Shown piece after piece: positions 53,566 to 62,640 of a stretch of 64,000 bases of DNA. The stretch covers positions 55,291-119,290 of the forward strand of contig NZ_AUNE01000038.1 in NCBI RefSeq assembly GCF_000447755.1, in the 5' to 3' direction. Under the pieces are notes generated by a model. It was not told the origin of the DNA and searched no databases. It saw only the letters and a list, made by a program, of their open reading frames with translations. Every line of letters begins with the position of its first letter. Position 1 is the first letter of the stretch. Source of the DNA: Bacteriovorax sp. BSW11_IV (GTDB lineage: Bacteria > Bdellovibrionota > Bacteriovoracia > Bacteriovoracales > Bacteriovoracaceae). Position numbers and translations under genes: made by a program.

Positions 53566-55196
53566 TAGACCTTCAATACCCTTTCAAGTTCCTTGAGGTG
53601 TTTTCTTTTAATCTTATTATTAACAGTATTCTTTTGATTCTTGAATACTTCCTGCTCGATACCTTTATATAAACGAGTAAAATATTTTTTAGATTCCTCG
53701 TTCATTTCAGAGGTTTCAATTTTAGTTAGCACTCCACCATCACCGTTTAACTTAGAAAGCACTTGAAACATATCAGTATAAGTATATCGCCCTTTGTTCA
53801 GAGCATGATAATGTTCTTGTATTTCTTCAGGAATTCTTACGACACTGAAGCGAACCATTGATAATAGAATTAAAAGAATGGCTCCACTGAACCCTAGGTT
53901 TAAATAATAGAAATTTACAGCTAGTCCCTTTTCCTCTGAGCCAATAAAAGTTGGTGCAAGAAGACTAATTTCTCTTTTTTCCTCTTTTTTAAGTTCCTGT
54001 GTAACTCTAGATTCCGTAGGTTTATTCTTATTAACTGAAGCACTTGCGCTTCCTCCAACTTCTATTGCAGGAATCTCAACATCCACACCAATATATCTTT
54101 CAGCATCAGGATCGAAATAATAAAATGTTTCAACTCTTGTATCAATTTGCAAGTGATCTCTGGCCAACAGAGTGTATTCAAAATCTTTTCTCACAACTTG
54201 GTTATTAAGTGGAACGATCTCACTCTTTGTATCAAATTCTTCAAGAAATTCACTGTTGTAAATTTTTGGAGCATTAAAATTTTCTAAAGCCCCTTCTCCT
54301 GTAACTTCTAGTTTCGCTTCAACTGCTTCGTTTACAAGGTATTTTGTTCTTGGAACACTTAGCTTGAAATCATGTTTTCCAACAAGACCAGTGAAATTAG
54401 TCGGTAAATTCTCAGTAGGCAGAGGCCTTACATTCAACTCCACTTTTTTACTTGTTAGAGTTCTCTTCATCATATTTCTGGCCGACATCCCAAAAAAGCT
54501 ATTTGGATCACCCTTGGCGTAATTAACTTCTAATCTCAATGGATCTATTTTCGCAATTCCGGGTGCGGTAGCATAAACTCTGGCCATATACTTTGAGGCC
54601 CTATAAAAAACACGGCCACCATATTCTACAGTTTCAGTTCTCTCGTCGGGGTTTTGAAATCTCTTCACGAAATCTGAAAGTTTTGGATACTCTTTAATCT
54701 GAGATGCAATTACATTTAATCTTGTATAAAGATAGTAATTAACATCAACACCCTCTCCAACAAAGACATCTGTCTTAGATGGCACAGCAAGTACAAAAAT
54801 ATCAGGTGTCTCTGGTGCTTCTTTTAAGACTGTCAATCTCAGATCTTTATGGGTTAATTTAGTTCCAGCAAGATCAACTACAATATCCGAAATTCGAAGA
54901 TTTCCACTTTTCTCAGCAACAAGCGAGTATCTAAACGATATCGTTTTTTTGATTGATATCTTACCATTAACAATTGATGTCATTACAGACTGCCCCTCAC
55001 TATTTCTTCCGACGACACGTGCTGTACCAGGATTAAATGAAATATAAGGTTCATCCCTTTCTGTAGTTTCAATATTAAAAAGTAGTGAAAACTGCTCACC
55101 GACAACAGGCTGAACAGGATTTACTTCAATTGTTAAATTATTGGCCAATGATTGGATTGACCACATAGTGATAAAAATTAAGAGTATATTTTTCAT
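53565..55196 (-). CDS. batD: BatD family protein
   Basis: Member of the Bat (Bacteroides aerotolerance-type) set, a periplasmic/membrane protein of unclear biochemistry. 543 residues from ATG 55196: signal peptide (MKNILLIFITMWSIQSLA), several beta-sandwich (immunoglobulin-like) domains with EVNPVQPVVGEQFSLLFNIE, a C-terminal membrane helix about 430-450 and a cytosolic tail. The ATG overlaps the batBC stop (TAATG), with AAAGGA upstream; an in-frame TTG two codons earlier is less likely. Confidence 0.88.
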   Translation of the reverse strand: MKNILLIFITMWSIQSLANNLTIEVNPVQPVVGEQFSLLFNIETTERDEPYISFNPGTARVVGRNSEGQSVMTSIVNGKISIKKTISFRYSLVAEKSGNLRISDIVVDLAGTKLTHKDLRLTVLKEAPETPDIFVLAVPSKTDVFVGEGVDVNYYLYTRLNVIASQIKEYPKLSDFVKRFQNPDERTETVEYGGRVFYRASKYMARVYATAPGIAKIDPLRLEVNYAKGDPNSFFGMSARNMMKRTLTSKKVELNVRPLPTENLPTNFTGLVGKHDFKLSVPRTKYLVNEAVEAKLEVTGEGALENFNAPKIYNSEFLEEFDTKSEIVPLNNQVVRKDFEYTLLARDHLQIDTRVETFYYFDPDAERYIGVDVEIPAIEVGGSASASVNKNKPTESRVTQELKKEEKREISLLAPTFIGSEEKGLAVNFYYLNLGFSGAILLILLSMVRFSVVRIPEEIQEHYHALNKGRYTYTDMFQVLSKLNGDGGVLTKIETSEMNEESKKYFTRLYKGIEQEVFKNQKNTVNNKIKRKHLKELERVLKV

Positions 55197-57040
55197 TACC
55201 AATCCTTTCTTCCTCTATCTGAACTCTTGGAACTTCTGACTCGTTCTAAGATTTTTTTCTGTAAATTTTTATCATCATCCAATATCTGCTGGAGCGCAGC
55301 TGGAATTTTAACCATCTTTCTCTTTTTCTTTATATCATTCTCTTTTTCTTCTAAGCTTTGAGGTTTTTGTTCAGGCTTATTGTCTTGCCCTTCTTTTTCC
55401 TCTTTCTTCTCTTCTTTTTTATCTTCTTTCTTTTTTTCTTTTTTATTTTCTTCACTATCTTGATCAGAGTTATTTTTATTCGGTTTTTTCTGATCTTTAT
55501 TGTTCTTACTATCTTTTTGACCTTTCCCATCTTGGTCTTGTTGTTCTTTTTGATCTTCTTTCTTTTCGTCGCCCTGATCTTCTTTTTGTTCTTCTTTTTT
55601 CTCTTCCTGTTCTTTCTTTTCTTTTTCTTCTTTCTCTTTCTTCTCTTTCTCTTCTTTTTCTTGTTTTTTCTTCTTATCAATTTCAGTCTGAGCATTAACG
55701 ATGTTATTTTTTACAACGTTCTTTTGTTCATCATTCATGACCTTGTTTTTTTCAACATATTTAAATGTATCCAAGGCCTCAGCGAAACGACCCTGTAACA
55801 GCTGTGCTGTACCATAATTAATTAAATCATTTGCGCCAAATTTACTTTGATCATCAATTCGTTCTTTGTAGATGACATCGGCCTTATCAGCATTGTTTTC
55901 TCTCAAATACTGAGATGCTAACTCCATGTAAAGGGATTCATTTTCATCATCGTTTGCAATTTTTTCTTTGAGTGCAATAACCTCTTTACTCTCTGCAACT
56001 TCCTGAGCAGGTACTTCCCTAACCCCCATTGAGACAATAGCAAAAACTAGTACGAGGTGTTTTAAGGAGCGTCCCTGCTTAAACAGCACTGAAAATAATA
56101 AAAACAAATAGAAAGGAATAAGCGTATATTTAATCTCAACTGGCTGTACAATTGAGGAGCCTTTTGCCAAACTCATCTGAAATTTTGCTTTAAAGAAACT
56201 CAGGATTTCGTCAGTTGGAATATTGTACGATTGCACAATCCAATATTTAAAGTTTTTAATTTTCCCTTCTAAACTACGCAAATAATTTTCATTCAATTTA
56301 GAAATAACTCTTTCACCATTAAATGACTTATAACCTCGAAATCCACCATATTGACCTCTTAAAGGAATTGGTCCCCCACCAAGAGTACCTACACCAACAA
56401 AAGCAATGTTTACGGAATCAGGAATCTTGATTGCGGCCTCATCTTCATTTTCTTCACTATCTGTAAAAACGAGAATATTTCCTTGAGTAATATCCGAGCT
56501 TCCGGATTCTTCTTTGAAGTATTGTAAAGATTCATTTATGGCCATTGAGATATTTGAACCACCAGATGAAATATCCATTCCCTCTAAACCAGCAACCTTT
56601 GCATCCAACAGATCAATATCATCAGTGAACGGTACCAACTTTCTCTGTGTATCTGAAAACAGAACCAAAGAAATTTGATGACCAACTGCATTTTTGATAA
56701 AGTGTCTCGCTATAAGTAACGATTTTTGAAATCGATTAGGTCTAACATCTTCAACAAGCATACTTGCTGATGCATCGATTATGATAATCGTCTTCTGATC
56801 TGGTATTGAACTTTCTACACGTTCAGGCTTTCCTCGAAGGTCTAACGACGCTGCCCCAAGTGATAATAATGAGAGAATAAGAAAGAAAAATGATACTTTA
56901 CTCGCCCTAGTAGCATTTTTAAAAAAATAACGATTAGTGAAGTAAAAAAAGTTTTGTCTATATCTATAGAACACATATATCAGTATAAGTAGTGATGCTA
57001 GCGAGATTGGCCACCATGATAATTTATTAAATACCATCAT
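55196..57040 (-). CDS. batB: BatB-BatC fusion (VWA plus TPR protein)
   Basis: 614 residues combining functions that are often separate. N-terminal: membrane helices and a VWA domain with MIDAS IDASASMLVEDV (D-x-S-x-S) and LVFTDSEENEDE. A further two hydrophobic helices lie around 308-345. Then come TPR repeats (SLYMELASQYLRENNADKA, LINYGTAQLLQGRFAEALD), as in BatC, and a long Lys/Glu/Asp/Gln/Asn low-complexity tail of about 110 residues (450-570). The tail is likely disordered and its complement produces a long Phe-rich open frame that is not a gene. The start ATGATG overlaps the batA stop. Confidence 0.9.
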   Translation of the reverse strand: MMVFNKLSWWPISLASLLILIYVFYRYRQNFFYFTNRYFFKNATRASKVSFFFLILSLLSLGAASLDLRGKPERVESSIPDQKTIIIIDASASMLVEDVRPNRFQKSLLIARHFIKNAVGHQISLVLFSDTQRKLVPFTDDIDLLDAKVAGLEGMDISSGGSNISMAINESLQYFKEESGSSDITQGNILVFTDSEENEDEAAIKIPDSVNIAFVGVGTLGGGPIPLRGQYGGFRGYKSFNGERVISKLNENYLRSLEGKIKNFKYWIVQSYNIPTDEILSFFKAKFQMSLAKGSSIVQPVEIKYTLIPFYLFLLFSVLFKQGRSLKHLVLVFAIVSMGVREVPAQEVAESKEVIALKEKIANDDENESLYMELASQYLRENNADKADVIYKERIDDQSKFGANDLINYGTAQLLQGRFAEALDTFKYVEKNKVMNDEQKNVVKNNIVNAQTEIDKKKKQEKEEKEKKEKEEKEKKEQEEKKEEQKEDQGDEKKEDQKEQQDQDGKGQKDSKNNKDQKKPNKNNSDQDSEENKKEKKKEDKKEEKKEEKEGQDNKPEQKPQSLEEKENDIKKKRKMVKIPAALQQILDDDKNLQKKILERVRSSKSSDRGRKDW

Positions 57041-58023
57041 TCCCCCTCTCTTAACACGAGTCTTCTTGATAATTCAGTTAAGACAAAAAGGACAATTCCC
57101 CAGAATAAAAAGCCATAGTGTTTGTATGTATAAATGACTTTCCCACTAATTTCTATTTTTGTCTTTTCTAGTTTTTCGATTTCACTTAGAACATTTTTTA
57201 ATGATCCCTCAGAAGATGCAACAAAGTCTTTACCACCTGTAAGGTCTGCGATTTTTTTCAATGTCTCTAAATCAATTGCTCCACCAGGGATTGTCTGATA
57301 CTGCTTGCGACCAAATACTTGCCCAACAGGCATAAGAGCATCCTCACTCCCACCAACCGCAATCGTATAAACTTTCATGTTTTGATTTTTGGCCTCTTCT
57401 GCTGCTTGCATTGGAGTCATAAACCCAACGTTACTCACACCATCTGTAAGTAAAATAACTGTTTTATTTTTTGCAAGTGATTGAGCCCCCCTAGCGACGG
57501 CTAAAGCAAGTGCATCTCCTATATTTGTTCCTCCACCAAGAAATCCACCTACTTCAATTTCATCAATAATCTTTTCTATAAGAGTTAAGTCTGTAGTAAG
57601 TGGCAGTAGAGTATAGACCTTTTCAGAAAAAATAATTATTCCGATTCTATCTGTTGGCCTCAACTTTATAAATTCAAGAATCTTTCTTTTTGCTACTTCC
57701 AATCTATTTGGTTTGAAATCTTCGGCCAACATTGAACGTGAAACGTCTACAACAAAGAAAATATCATTCAATTCGGCATCATTTTTAGCAAATCCGGCAG
57801 GCTTGCGAGGTACAGCTAATGCGACAGCTAGTAACATCATTGCAATAAAGGCCAATACAGTTATAAAAAATTTCGAAAAGAATCCTTTTTCATTTAGGTA
57901 TCTCCTTGGTAGCCTAAGCTCCCCTTTTCTAAATGGTTTATAGAAACCTATGGCCCAGATCAAAAAACCGATCGGTCCCATTAATAAAAACCATGGATCT
58001 CTAAACTCTAGTCCGTATATCAT
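57037..58023 (-). CDS. batA: BatA, VWA-domain membrane protein
   Basis: 328 residues: two N-terminal helices (FITVLAFIAMMLLAVALAVP is the second), a VWA domain with MIDAS VVDVSRSMLAEDF and VILLTDGVSNVG, and a C-terminal membrane helix (YGFLFWGIVLFVLTEL). Contains the conserved GGGTNIGDALA. Pairs with BatB/BatC and MoxR. Joined to the preceding gene by ATGA. Confidence 0.93.
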   Translation of the reverse strand: MIYGLEFRDPWFLLMGPIGFLIWAIGFYKPFRKGELRLPRRYLNEKGFFSKFFITVLAFIAMMLLAVALAVPRKPAGFAKNDAELNDIFFVVDVSRSMLAEDFKPNRLEVAKRKILEFIKLRPTDRIGIIIFSEKVYTLLPLTTDLTLIEKIIDEIEVGGFLGGGTNIGDALALAVARGAQSLAKNKTVILLTDGVSNVGFMTPMQAAEEAKNQNMKVYTIAVGGSEDALMPVGQVFGRKQYQTIPGGAIDLETLKKIADLTGGKDFVASSEGSLKNVLSEIEKLEKTKIEISGKVIYTYKHYGFLFWGIVLFVLTELSRRLVLREGE

Positions 58024-58775
58024 ACCTTATCGACCGCTATTTTTAATTCATCGAAAGCATTTTGAACCTGATGACTTTCAATATCTGACCATTCTTTCTT
58101 GTACTGACAGCTGTTCATAACAGTGAAAAACTCTTGTACGCATGGTACATCTTCAGGAACCTTAGTAAGCCATTCTTTACGCAAAGAATAAACTCTTTCG
58201 TAATCCTCTCGAGAATTTATATTATTAAAAATTTCTTTCCATTTATTTTGAGCAATTAAACGAGCATTTCTACTTTTAACTGAAATAACTATGGCAACAA
58301 AAATTGCCAAGGCCAAAACGCTAAGAACAATTACCCACGTATAATTCTTCTTTTCAACTGATTTTGATTCGAGAACAATTATCTTTTTTTCATTCTGAAA
58401 ATTATTTAAAATCCTTAAATCATTAGTCATCTCAACTGGTATATTAATTGCTTTCCAACTCCAAATGTGTGGAGCGTATACACTAAACTCTTTCAATGAA
58501 ATTAATTCTAGATCTATTGTCCAAACTTCTGGATTGTTCTCATTCTGCTTAAGGGATTCAACCTTTGCGACCTTGAAGAACTCTAAAAACGTTTTATTCT
58601 CAAGTGTCTTCAAATCCTCAAATACCATTTTTGTAATTGGATAAATCTCAAGCTTTGCCTTATTGCTCTCACCAACTTTCACAAGATTATTTTCAAATGT
58701 TAGTTTACCAATGCTTTCATTGGCGAAACTTATAATTGAAAATGTGATTAAGGCCAATATTGCAACGATTCTCAT
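58020..58775 (-). CDS. Bat-operon membrane protein of unknown function
   Basis: 251 residues: signal peptide (MRIVAILALITFSIISFA), a periplasmic beta-rich domain, one membrane helix (TWVIVLSVLALAIFVAIVISV, about 147-167) and a cytosolic helical tail of about 80 residues with WKEIFNNINSREDYERVYSLR. Occupies the slot between DUF58 and batA that in related operons holds a DUF4381-like protein; similarity to that family is a guess from position and topology. Confidence 0.65.
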   Translation of the reverse strand: MRIVAILALITFSIISFANESIGKLTFENNLVKVGESNKAKLEIYPITKMVFEDLKTLENKTFLEFFKVAKVESLKQNENNPEVWTIDLELISLKEFSVYAPHIWSWKAINIPVEMTNDLRILNNFQNEKKIIVLESKSVEKKNYTWVIVLSVLALAIFVAIVISVKSRNARLIAQNKWKEIFNNINSREDYERVYSLRKEWLTKVPEDVPCVQEFFTVMNSCQYKKEWSDIESHQVQNAFDELKIAVDKV

Positions 58776-59621
58776 CTACACCATCTCTTTAATAAAATCT
58801 TCAAGATAACGTCCGCCAACTTCTAAGCTCTTAACTCTTTTACCAAGAAGACCTTGAAAATCATTTCGTTTAAAATTAACTCCATAGTTTCTACTTTTTC
58901 CAGTTTCCTGTCCTGTGCTCTTGATGAGATAAGGTACACTTAATGAATAATCGATTGGTGATAAAATTTGAAAACAGTGAACATTTTTTTGATAAATAAC
59001 TCTCTTCAAATGTTCCATGCTAATCAAACCGTTAAAATCAGAGAGAAGCACAACCTCTCTCTTTCTTCCAACGTGCTTCATGATGGAATTATATCTTTCG
59101 ACTTCGTCGTACTCTTCCATTTTTTCACTATAGCCCAGCTCAACTTCACCTTTCTCATTCAGAATTCCGCTCTTTTCCAAAGTTGAAACTAAGGCAACAA
59201 TTCCGGCGTCACCATTTCTTTTCGGAACGTTAATAACTCTATCTGTAACAATAAGAGCATGAACATAATCATTCGTTTCAGCAGCTAATAGATAAAGCAA
59301 GCAACATAATTCAATTGAAGCCTGAACTTTTGTTACTCCCCTATCTCCGAAAAACATTGTTGGAGATGCATCAATTACAACTACAATCTCAACATTTCTT
59401 TCCTCATCAAAAGTTTTAATATAGGGCTCTGCTGTTTTTGCAAGAAGCTTCCAGTCAATGAAACGAACGTCATCACCTGGGACATAAACTTGATGTTCTT
59501 TAAACTGTAGCCCCGTTCCCTTAAAGTGAGAACGAAGCATTCCAATCGAATACGAATTCGAGTTTCTAAAAAGAGACGATTTTATTCGTGCTACAGTTTT
59601 TCGAACCTCGTTTATATTCAT
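58776..59621 (-). CDS. DUF58 domain protein (VWA-like)
   Basis: 281 residues: the DUF58 signature GDDVRFIDWKLLAKTAEPYIKTFDEERN around 49-76 (start and end residues given in order) and a VWA-like VVIDASPTMFFGDRG with partial MIDAS. DUF58 proteins are the usual companions of MoxR ATPases and VWA proteins. It abuts the BatA-side gene and overlaps the moxR stop by one base. Confidence 0.92.
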   Translation of the reverse strand: MNINEVRKTVARIKSSLFRNSNSYSIGMLRSHFKGTGLQFKEHQVYVPGDDVRFIDWKLLAKTAEPYIKTFDEERNVEIVVVIDASPTMFFGDRGVTKVQASIELCCLLYLLAAETNDYVHALIVTDRVINVPKRNGDAGIVALVSTLEKSGILNEKGEVELGYSEKMEEYDEVERYNSIMKHVGRKREVVLLSDFNGLISMEHLKRVIYQKNVHCFQILSPIDYSLSVPYLIKSTGQETGKSRNYGVNFKRNDFQGLLGKRVKSLEVGGRYLEDFIKEMV

Positions 59622-60571
59622 TAAATCTGTCCTTCCGCTATTTCAAAGGCCACTTGATCGGACTTTAAGTTATCTATCGAAGCTTCATAGCTAAGAATTA
59701 TTCTGTGACCAAGAACAGGTTTTACAATCTTCATAATATGTTCAGGAGAGACAAAGTCTTTTCCATCTAGAAAGGCCATAAATTTTCCAATTTTGTATAA
59801 CCAAATACAAGCTCTTGGAGATGCTCCGGCCAAAATAATTCCTTCATATTTTTTATTAAAGTATTTTGAACCTGGTCTTGTTGCTTGTACGATTCTTACA
59901 ATTAGATCTTTCATCTTTTCATCAATGTAAATTGAATCAACAACTTCTTGAAGAGCTAAAAGATCGTCTGTTGACAATACGGCCTCAAGATCAGCGTTAT
60001 ACATATTTTTTAATCCAAGGATTGCCTTTTCAGCATCAAAATCTGGATAATCCACATAGACTTTCATCATAAAACGATCGAGCTGAGCTTCTGGAAGAGG
60101 ATAAGTTCCTTCTTGATCAATAGGGTTCTGTGTTGCAAGAACGACAAAAGGGCTAGAAAGCTTATGACTATCATCTCCAATAGTAACTTGTTTCTCGGCC
60201 ATGGCCTCAAGAAGTGCCGCCTGCACTTTCGCCGGAGATCTGTTGATCTCATCGGCCAGAAGAATCTGTGTAAAGATTGGTCCAAACTTTGTTGTGAACT
60301 CTTCTGATTTTTGACTATAAATCATAGTACCAACCAAATCAGATGGCAGAAGGTCTGGTGTAAATTGAATTCTTTTGAATGATAGATCACACAGTTTACT
60401 AATTGTAGAAACGGATAGTGTTTTACCCAAACCAGGCATCCCTTCAATAAGAAGGTGACCTTCACAAACCAAGGCAGCTATAATTGAATCAAGTAAGTCA
60501 TCTTGTCCAAAAATAACCGACTTTGCACTATTAAGTGTTTTATGTACTTTTTCTAGAAGTTGTTCATTCAT
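59621..60571 (-). CDS. moxR: MoxR-family AAA ATPase
   Basis: 316 residues. AAA+ core with Walker A EGMPGLGKTLS (about 43-53), Walker B ILLADEINRSPAKVQAALLE, sensor 1 VLATQNPIDQEGTYPLPEAQ and the arginine-finger region LDRFMMKV. MoxR ATPases act as chaperones for VWA-domain partners, which are encoded immediately downstream (DUF58, batA, batBC). Overlaps the upstream methyltransferase gene by four bases (ATGA). Confidence 0.95.
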   Translation of the reverse strand: MNEQLLEKVHKTLNSAKSVIFGQDDLLDSIIAALVCEGHLLIEGMPGLGKTLSVSTISKLCDLSFKRIQFTPDLLPSDLVGTMIYSQKSEEFTTKFGPIFTQILLADEINRSPAKVQAALLEAMAEKQVTIGDDSHKLSSPFVVLATQNPIDQEGTYPLPEAQLDRFMMKVYVDYPDFDAEKAILGLKNMYNADLEAVLSTDDLLALQEVVDSIYIDEKMKDLIVRIVQATRPGSKYFNKKYEGIILAGASPRACIWLYKIGKFMAFLDGKDFVSPEHIMKIVKPVLGHRIILSYEASIDNLKSDQVAFEIAEGQI

Positions 60572-61779
60572 TGACCGTCTCCATTTCTAACATAATATAG
60601 AATATATTTTATATAATTTGATTTGCTCGTCATACTCATCATTGGATGATCGAAACCTTGAATTCCTAAATCTAAAACCTGTAACTCAACACCTTTTTTC
60701 TTTGCTGCATTTTGGACACACTTATCTAACTCATCCATTGATACATAGTGTGTACATGATGCAGCTGCAACGATTGATGATTGCGCAGTAATGTCAAAGA
60801 TTAGATTATAGAGTCTTTCATAACCTCGAAGTGCACCCTTTTTACCACTCTCATCTTTTGCAAATGCTGGAGGGTCGCACACAATGACATCATATTTTTT
60901 ATCTGAATTCTTTGCTTTTTCTAAAAACTGAAACACATCGGAGCGAGTAAATGATCCTCTTTTTGCAAAATCATTTATTTCCAAGTTTCTTTTCGTTACT
61001 TCTTCCATATTGGCCTGATCTACAAAATCCACATGATCAACACCAGCACGTAAGCAATGCAGGCCCCAACTACCGATGTAGCTAAATAAATCAAGACCAG
61101 TTTTCTTAGACCCAGTATATTTCATAAGGACTGTTTCAAGCTTCTCTCTATTTATCCTATGATCGTAGTAATAACCTACTTTTTGCATTAGAGACCAATC
61201 GATCTCATATAAAAAATTATTTTCAGAAATACTTATAACCCCAGACTTGTTTGTTTTTTCATATTCTGGGAGCACTTCATTAGAGCGGTAAGATTTATTA
61301 TCTAAAAACGTAACTTCACCGCCGAGCTTACTCGCCAAATAATCTGCAACAAATGATCTATATCTATCAATTCCTGCGGTGTTAATCTGTAGGATAATTA
61401 CATTTTGATATTGATCCACAATCAATCCAGGTAAAGAGTCCTCATCACCATAAATTAGTCGTGATCCATCTTTCAAATTATTAAACATAGCTCGACGGGC
61501 CAGTGCTCTATCTATATTTTTGACTAATATCTTCTTACTAAAATCTTCTTCTATTTCTTTGTCAAAATTTGTGTTGGACTTCTTCCCCACAACTCGAAAA
61601 ATAGGACCCTTGATGACAAGTGGATTTATAAAGCCAAAAACACCTGGGATATTTTCAACACTTATCCACTCACCTGGAAAGAAAGACTTTGATAAGTTTT
61701 CAAAGTCTTTTTCGTATAATGATAATTCTCCATTGGTTAACTTGTTATAACCAGTCTTTGATAGTTTTGCAGTACGCAT
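60568..61779 (-). CDS. rlmI: RlmI-like class I SAM-dependent rRNA methyltransferase
   Basis: Predicted 23S rRNA (cytosine-5) methyltransferase, 403 residues. N-terminal PUA-like RNA-binding domain (FFPGEWISVEN), EEE-type linker with NLKDGSRLIYGDEDSLPGLIVD, and the Rossmann methyltransferase core with LDLFSYIGSWGLHCLRAG (motif I), CDPPAFAK (motif IV) and the SCTHYVSM segment with a catalytic Cys. RlmI-type assignment from the PUA plus PPAFAK pattern; the exact target base is inferred from the family. Confidence 0.85.
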   Translation of the reverse strand: MRTAKLSKTGYNKLTNGELSLYEKDFENLSKSFFPGEWISVENIPGVFGFINPLVIKGPIFRVVGKKSNTNFDKEIEEDFSKKILVKNIDRALARRAMFNNLKDGSRLIYGDEDSLPGLIVDQYQNVIILQINTAGIDRYRSFVADYLASKLGGEVTFLDNKSYRSNEVLPEYEKTNKSGVISISENNFLYEIDWSLMQKVGYYYDHRINREKLETVLMKYTGSKKTGLDLFSYIGSWGLHCLRAGVDHVDFVDQANMEEVTKRNLEINDFAKRGSFTRSDVFQFLEKAKNSDKKYDVIVCDPPAFAKDESGKKGALRGYERLYNLIFDITAQSSIVAAASCTHYVSMDELDKCVQNAAKKKGVELQVLDLGIQGFDHPMMSMTSKSNYIKYILYYVRNGDGQ

Positions 61780-62597
61780 TATTGCCCTTTTAATATTTCT
61801 TTTTTCGCACTACCTGTATTCACCATGTATTTAGAAAATTTATAAATAATTTTATCTTCAGCAATATTTTTTCTAACTTTCTTATCTTTTTCTGGTGCTA
61901 CAATTTCATGCTTTGTTACTATTTCAACTTTTTCAGGTAGTCCGAATCCACCTTCATTAAGGTAAGTAATTGAACTAATCACCTTACCAATTTGTATCCC
62001 CTGAATTGATTCTACAATTATCTTGTCGGCCACCCATTTATTATGGGACCAATTTTTCTTGCTTTGTTCAAACGTTGTTGTAGATACTCCAACTGGACTG
62101 GATGTTTTGTATTCAATCATTTTTCCATTTTCTTCAAACTTCAGTTGGATTTCATTCACTTGGCGAGTATGTGTCTTGTCTTCTGCTTTTACAATATTAA
62201 CGTTACCACTTTTTGACATTGAAAGGTCATAACTTCTCACGCCATCAAGTAGCTTTTGTGGAATGACAAAATCAAGTCGCGGTTTAATTAAATTTCTCAA
62301 TTGTTGTTTAATTTCATTGAATCCGTTAGGTAGGCCATTTACCTCAATATGATATTGCCCAGGAAAAATCCAAAAAATTTTAAAATAGACATCTTCTAAT
62401 TTTCCAAGAGTTTTATTTGCATTGAGTTGCTCAAGAAGATTTTCTATTCTGATTTCAAAAGTTAAATCTCTTAGGCCAAAATTTTCTGGATGATAATATG
62501 TTAAATCAAATTGTTCGATCTGATTTCTTGCACTATCTTGTGCCCATGAAAATGAACTGATTAAAATTAGAAAATTTAATAGAATGACTTTATACAT
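61779..62597 (-). CDS. Secreted protein of unknown function
   Basis: Not recognised. The 272 residues start with a signal peptide (MYKVILLNFLILISSFSWA, cleavage before QDS). The mature part is soluble, alpha/beta, with DVYFKIFWIFPGQYHIEVNGL and VASITY-type strands, possibly a periplasmic lipid- or polymer-handling protein of LolA-like shape, but no motif supports that. ATG at 62595-62597 has GAGGT four bases upstream, so earlier in-frame starts are rejected. It shares one base with the rlmI start and lies 43 bases after rqcH. Confidence 0.6.
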   Translation of the reverse strand: MYKVILLNFLILISSFSWAQDSARNQIEQFDLTYYHPENFGLRDLTFEIRIENLLEQLNANKTLGKLEDVYFKIFWIFPGQYHIEVNGLPNGFNEIKQQLRNLIKPRLDFVIPQKLLDGVRSYDLSMSKSGNVNIVKAEDKTHTRQVNEIQLKFEENGKMIEYKTSSPVGVSTTTFEQSKKNWSHNKWVADKIIVESIQGIQIGKVISSITYLNEGGFGLPEKVEIVTKHEIVAPEKDKKVRKNIAEDKIIYKFSKYMVNTGSAKKEILKGQ

Positions 62598-62640
62598 ACA
62601 TACCTCAATATATTTATGTACTATTCTACTTTTCAATTAG

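Noticed and set aside
55358..55798. 146-residue open frame, plus strand, almost all Phe, Leu and Ile
   Set aside because: It is the complement of the Lys/Glu-rich tail of batBC, has no start signal and shows only composition bias.
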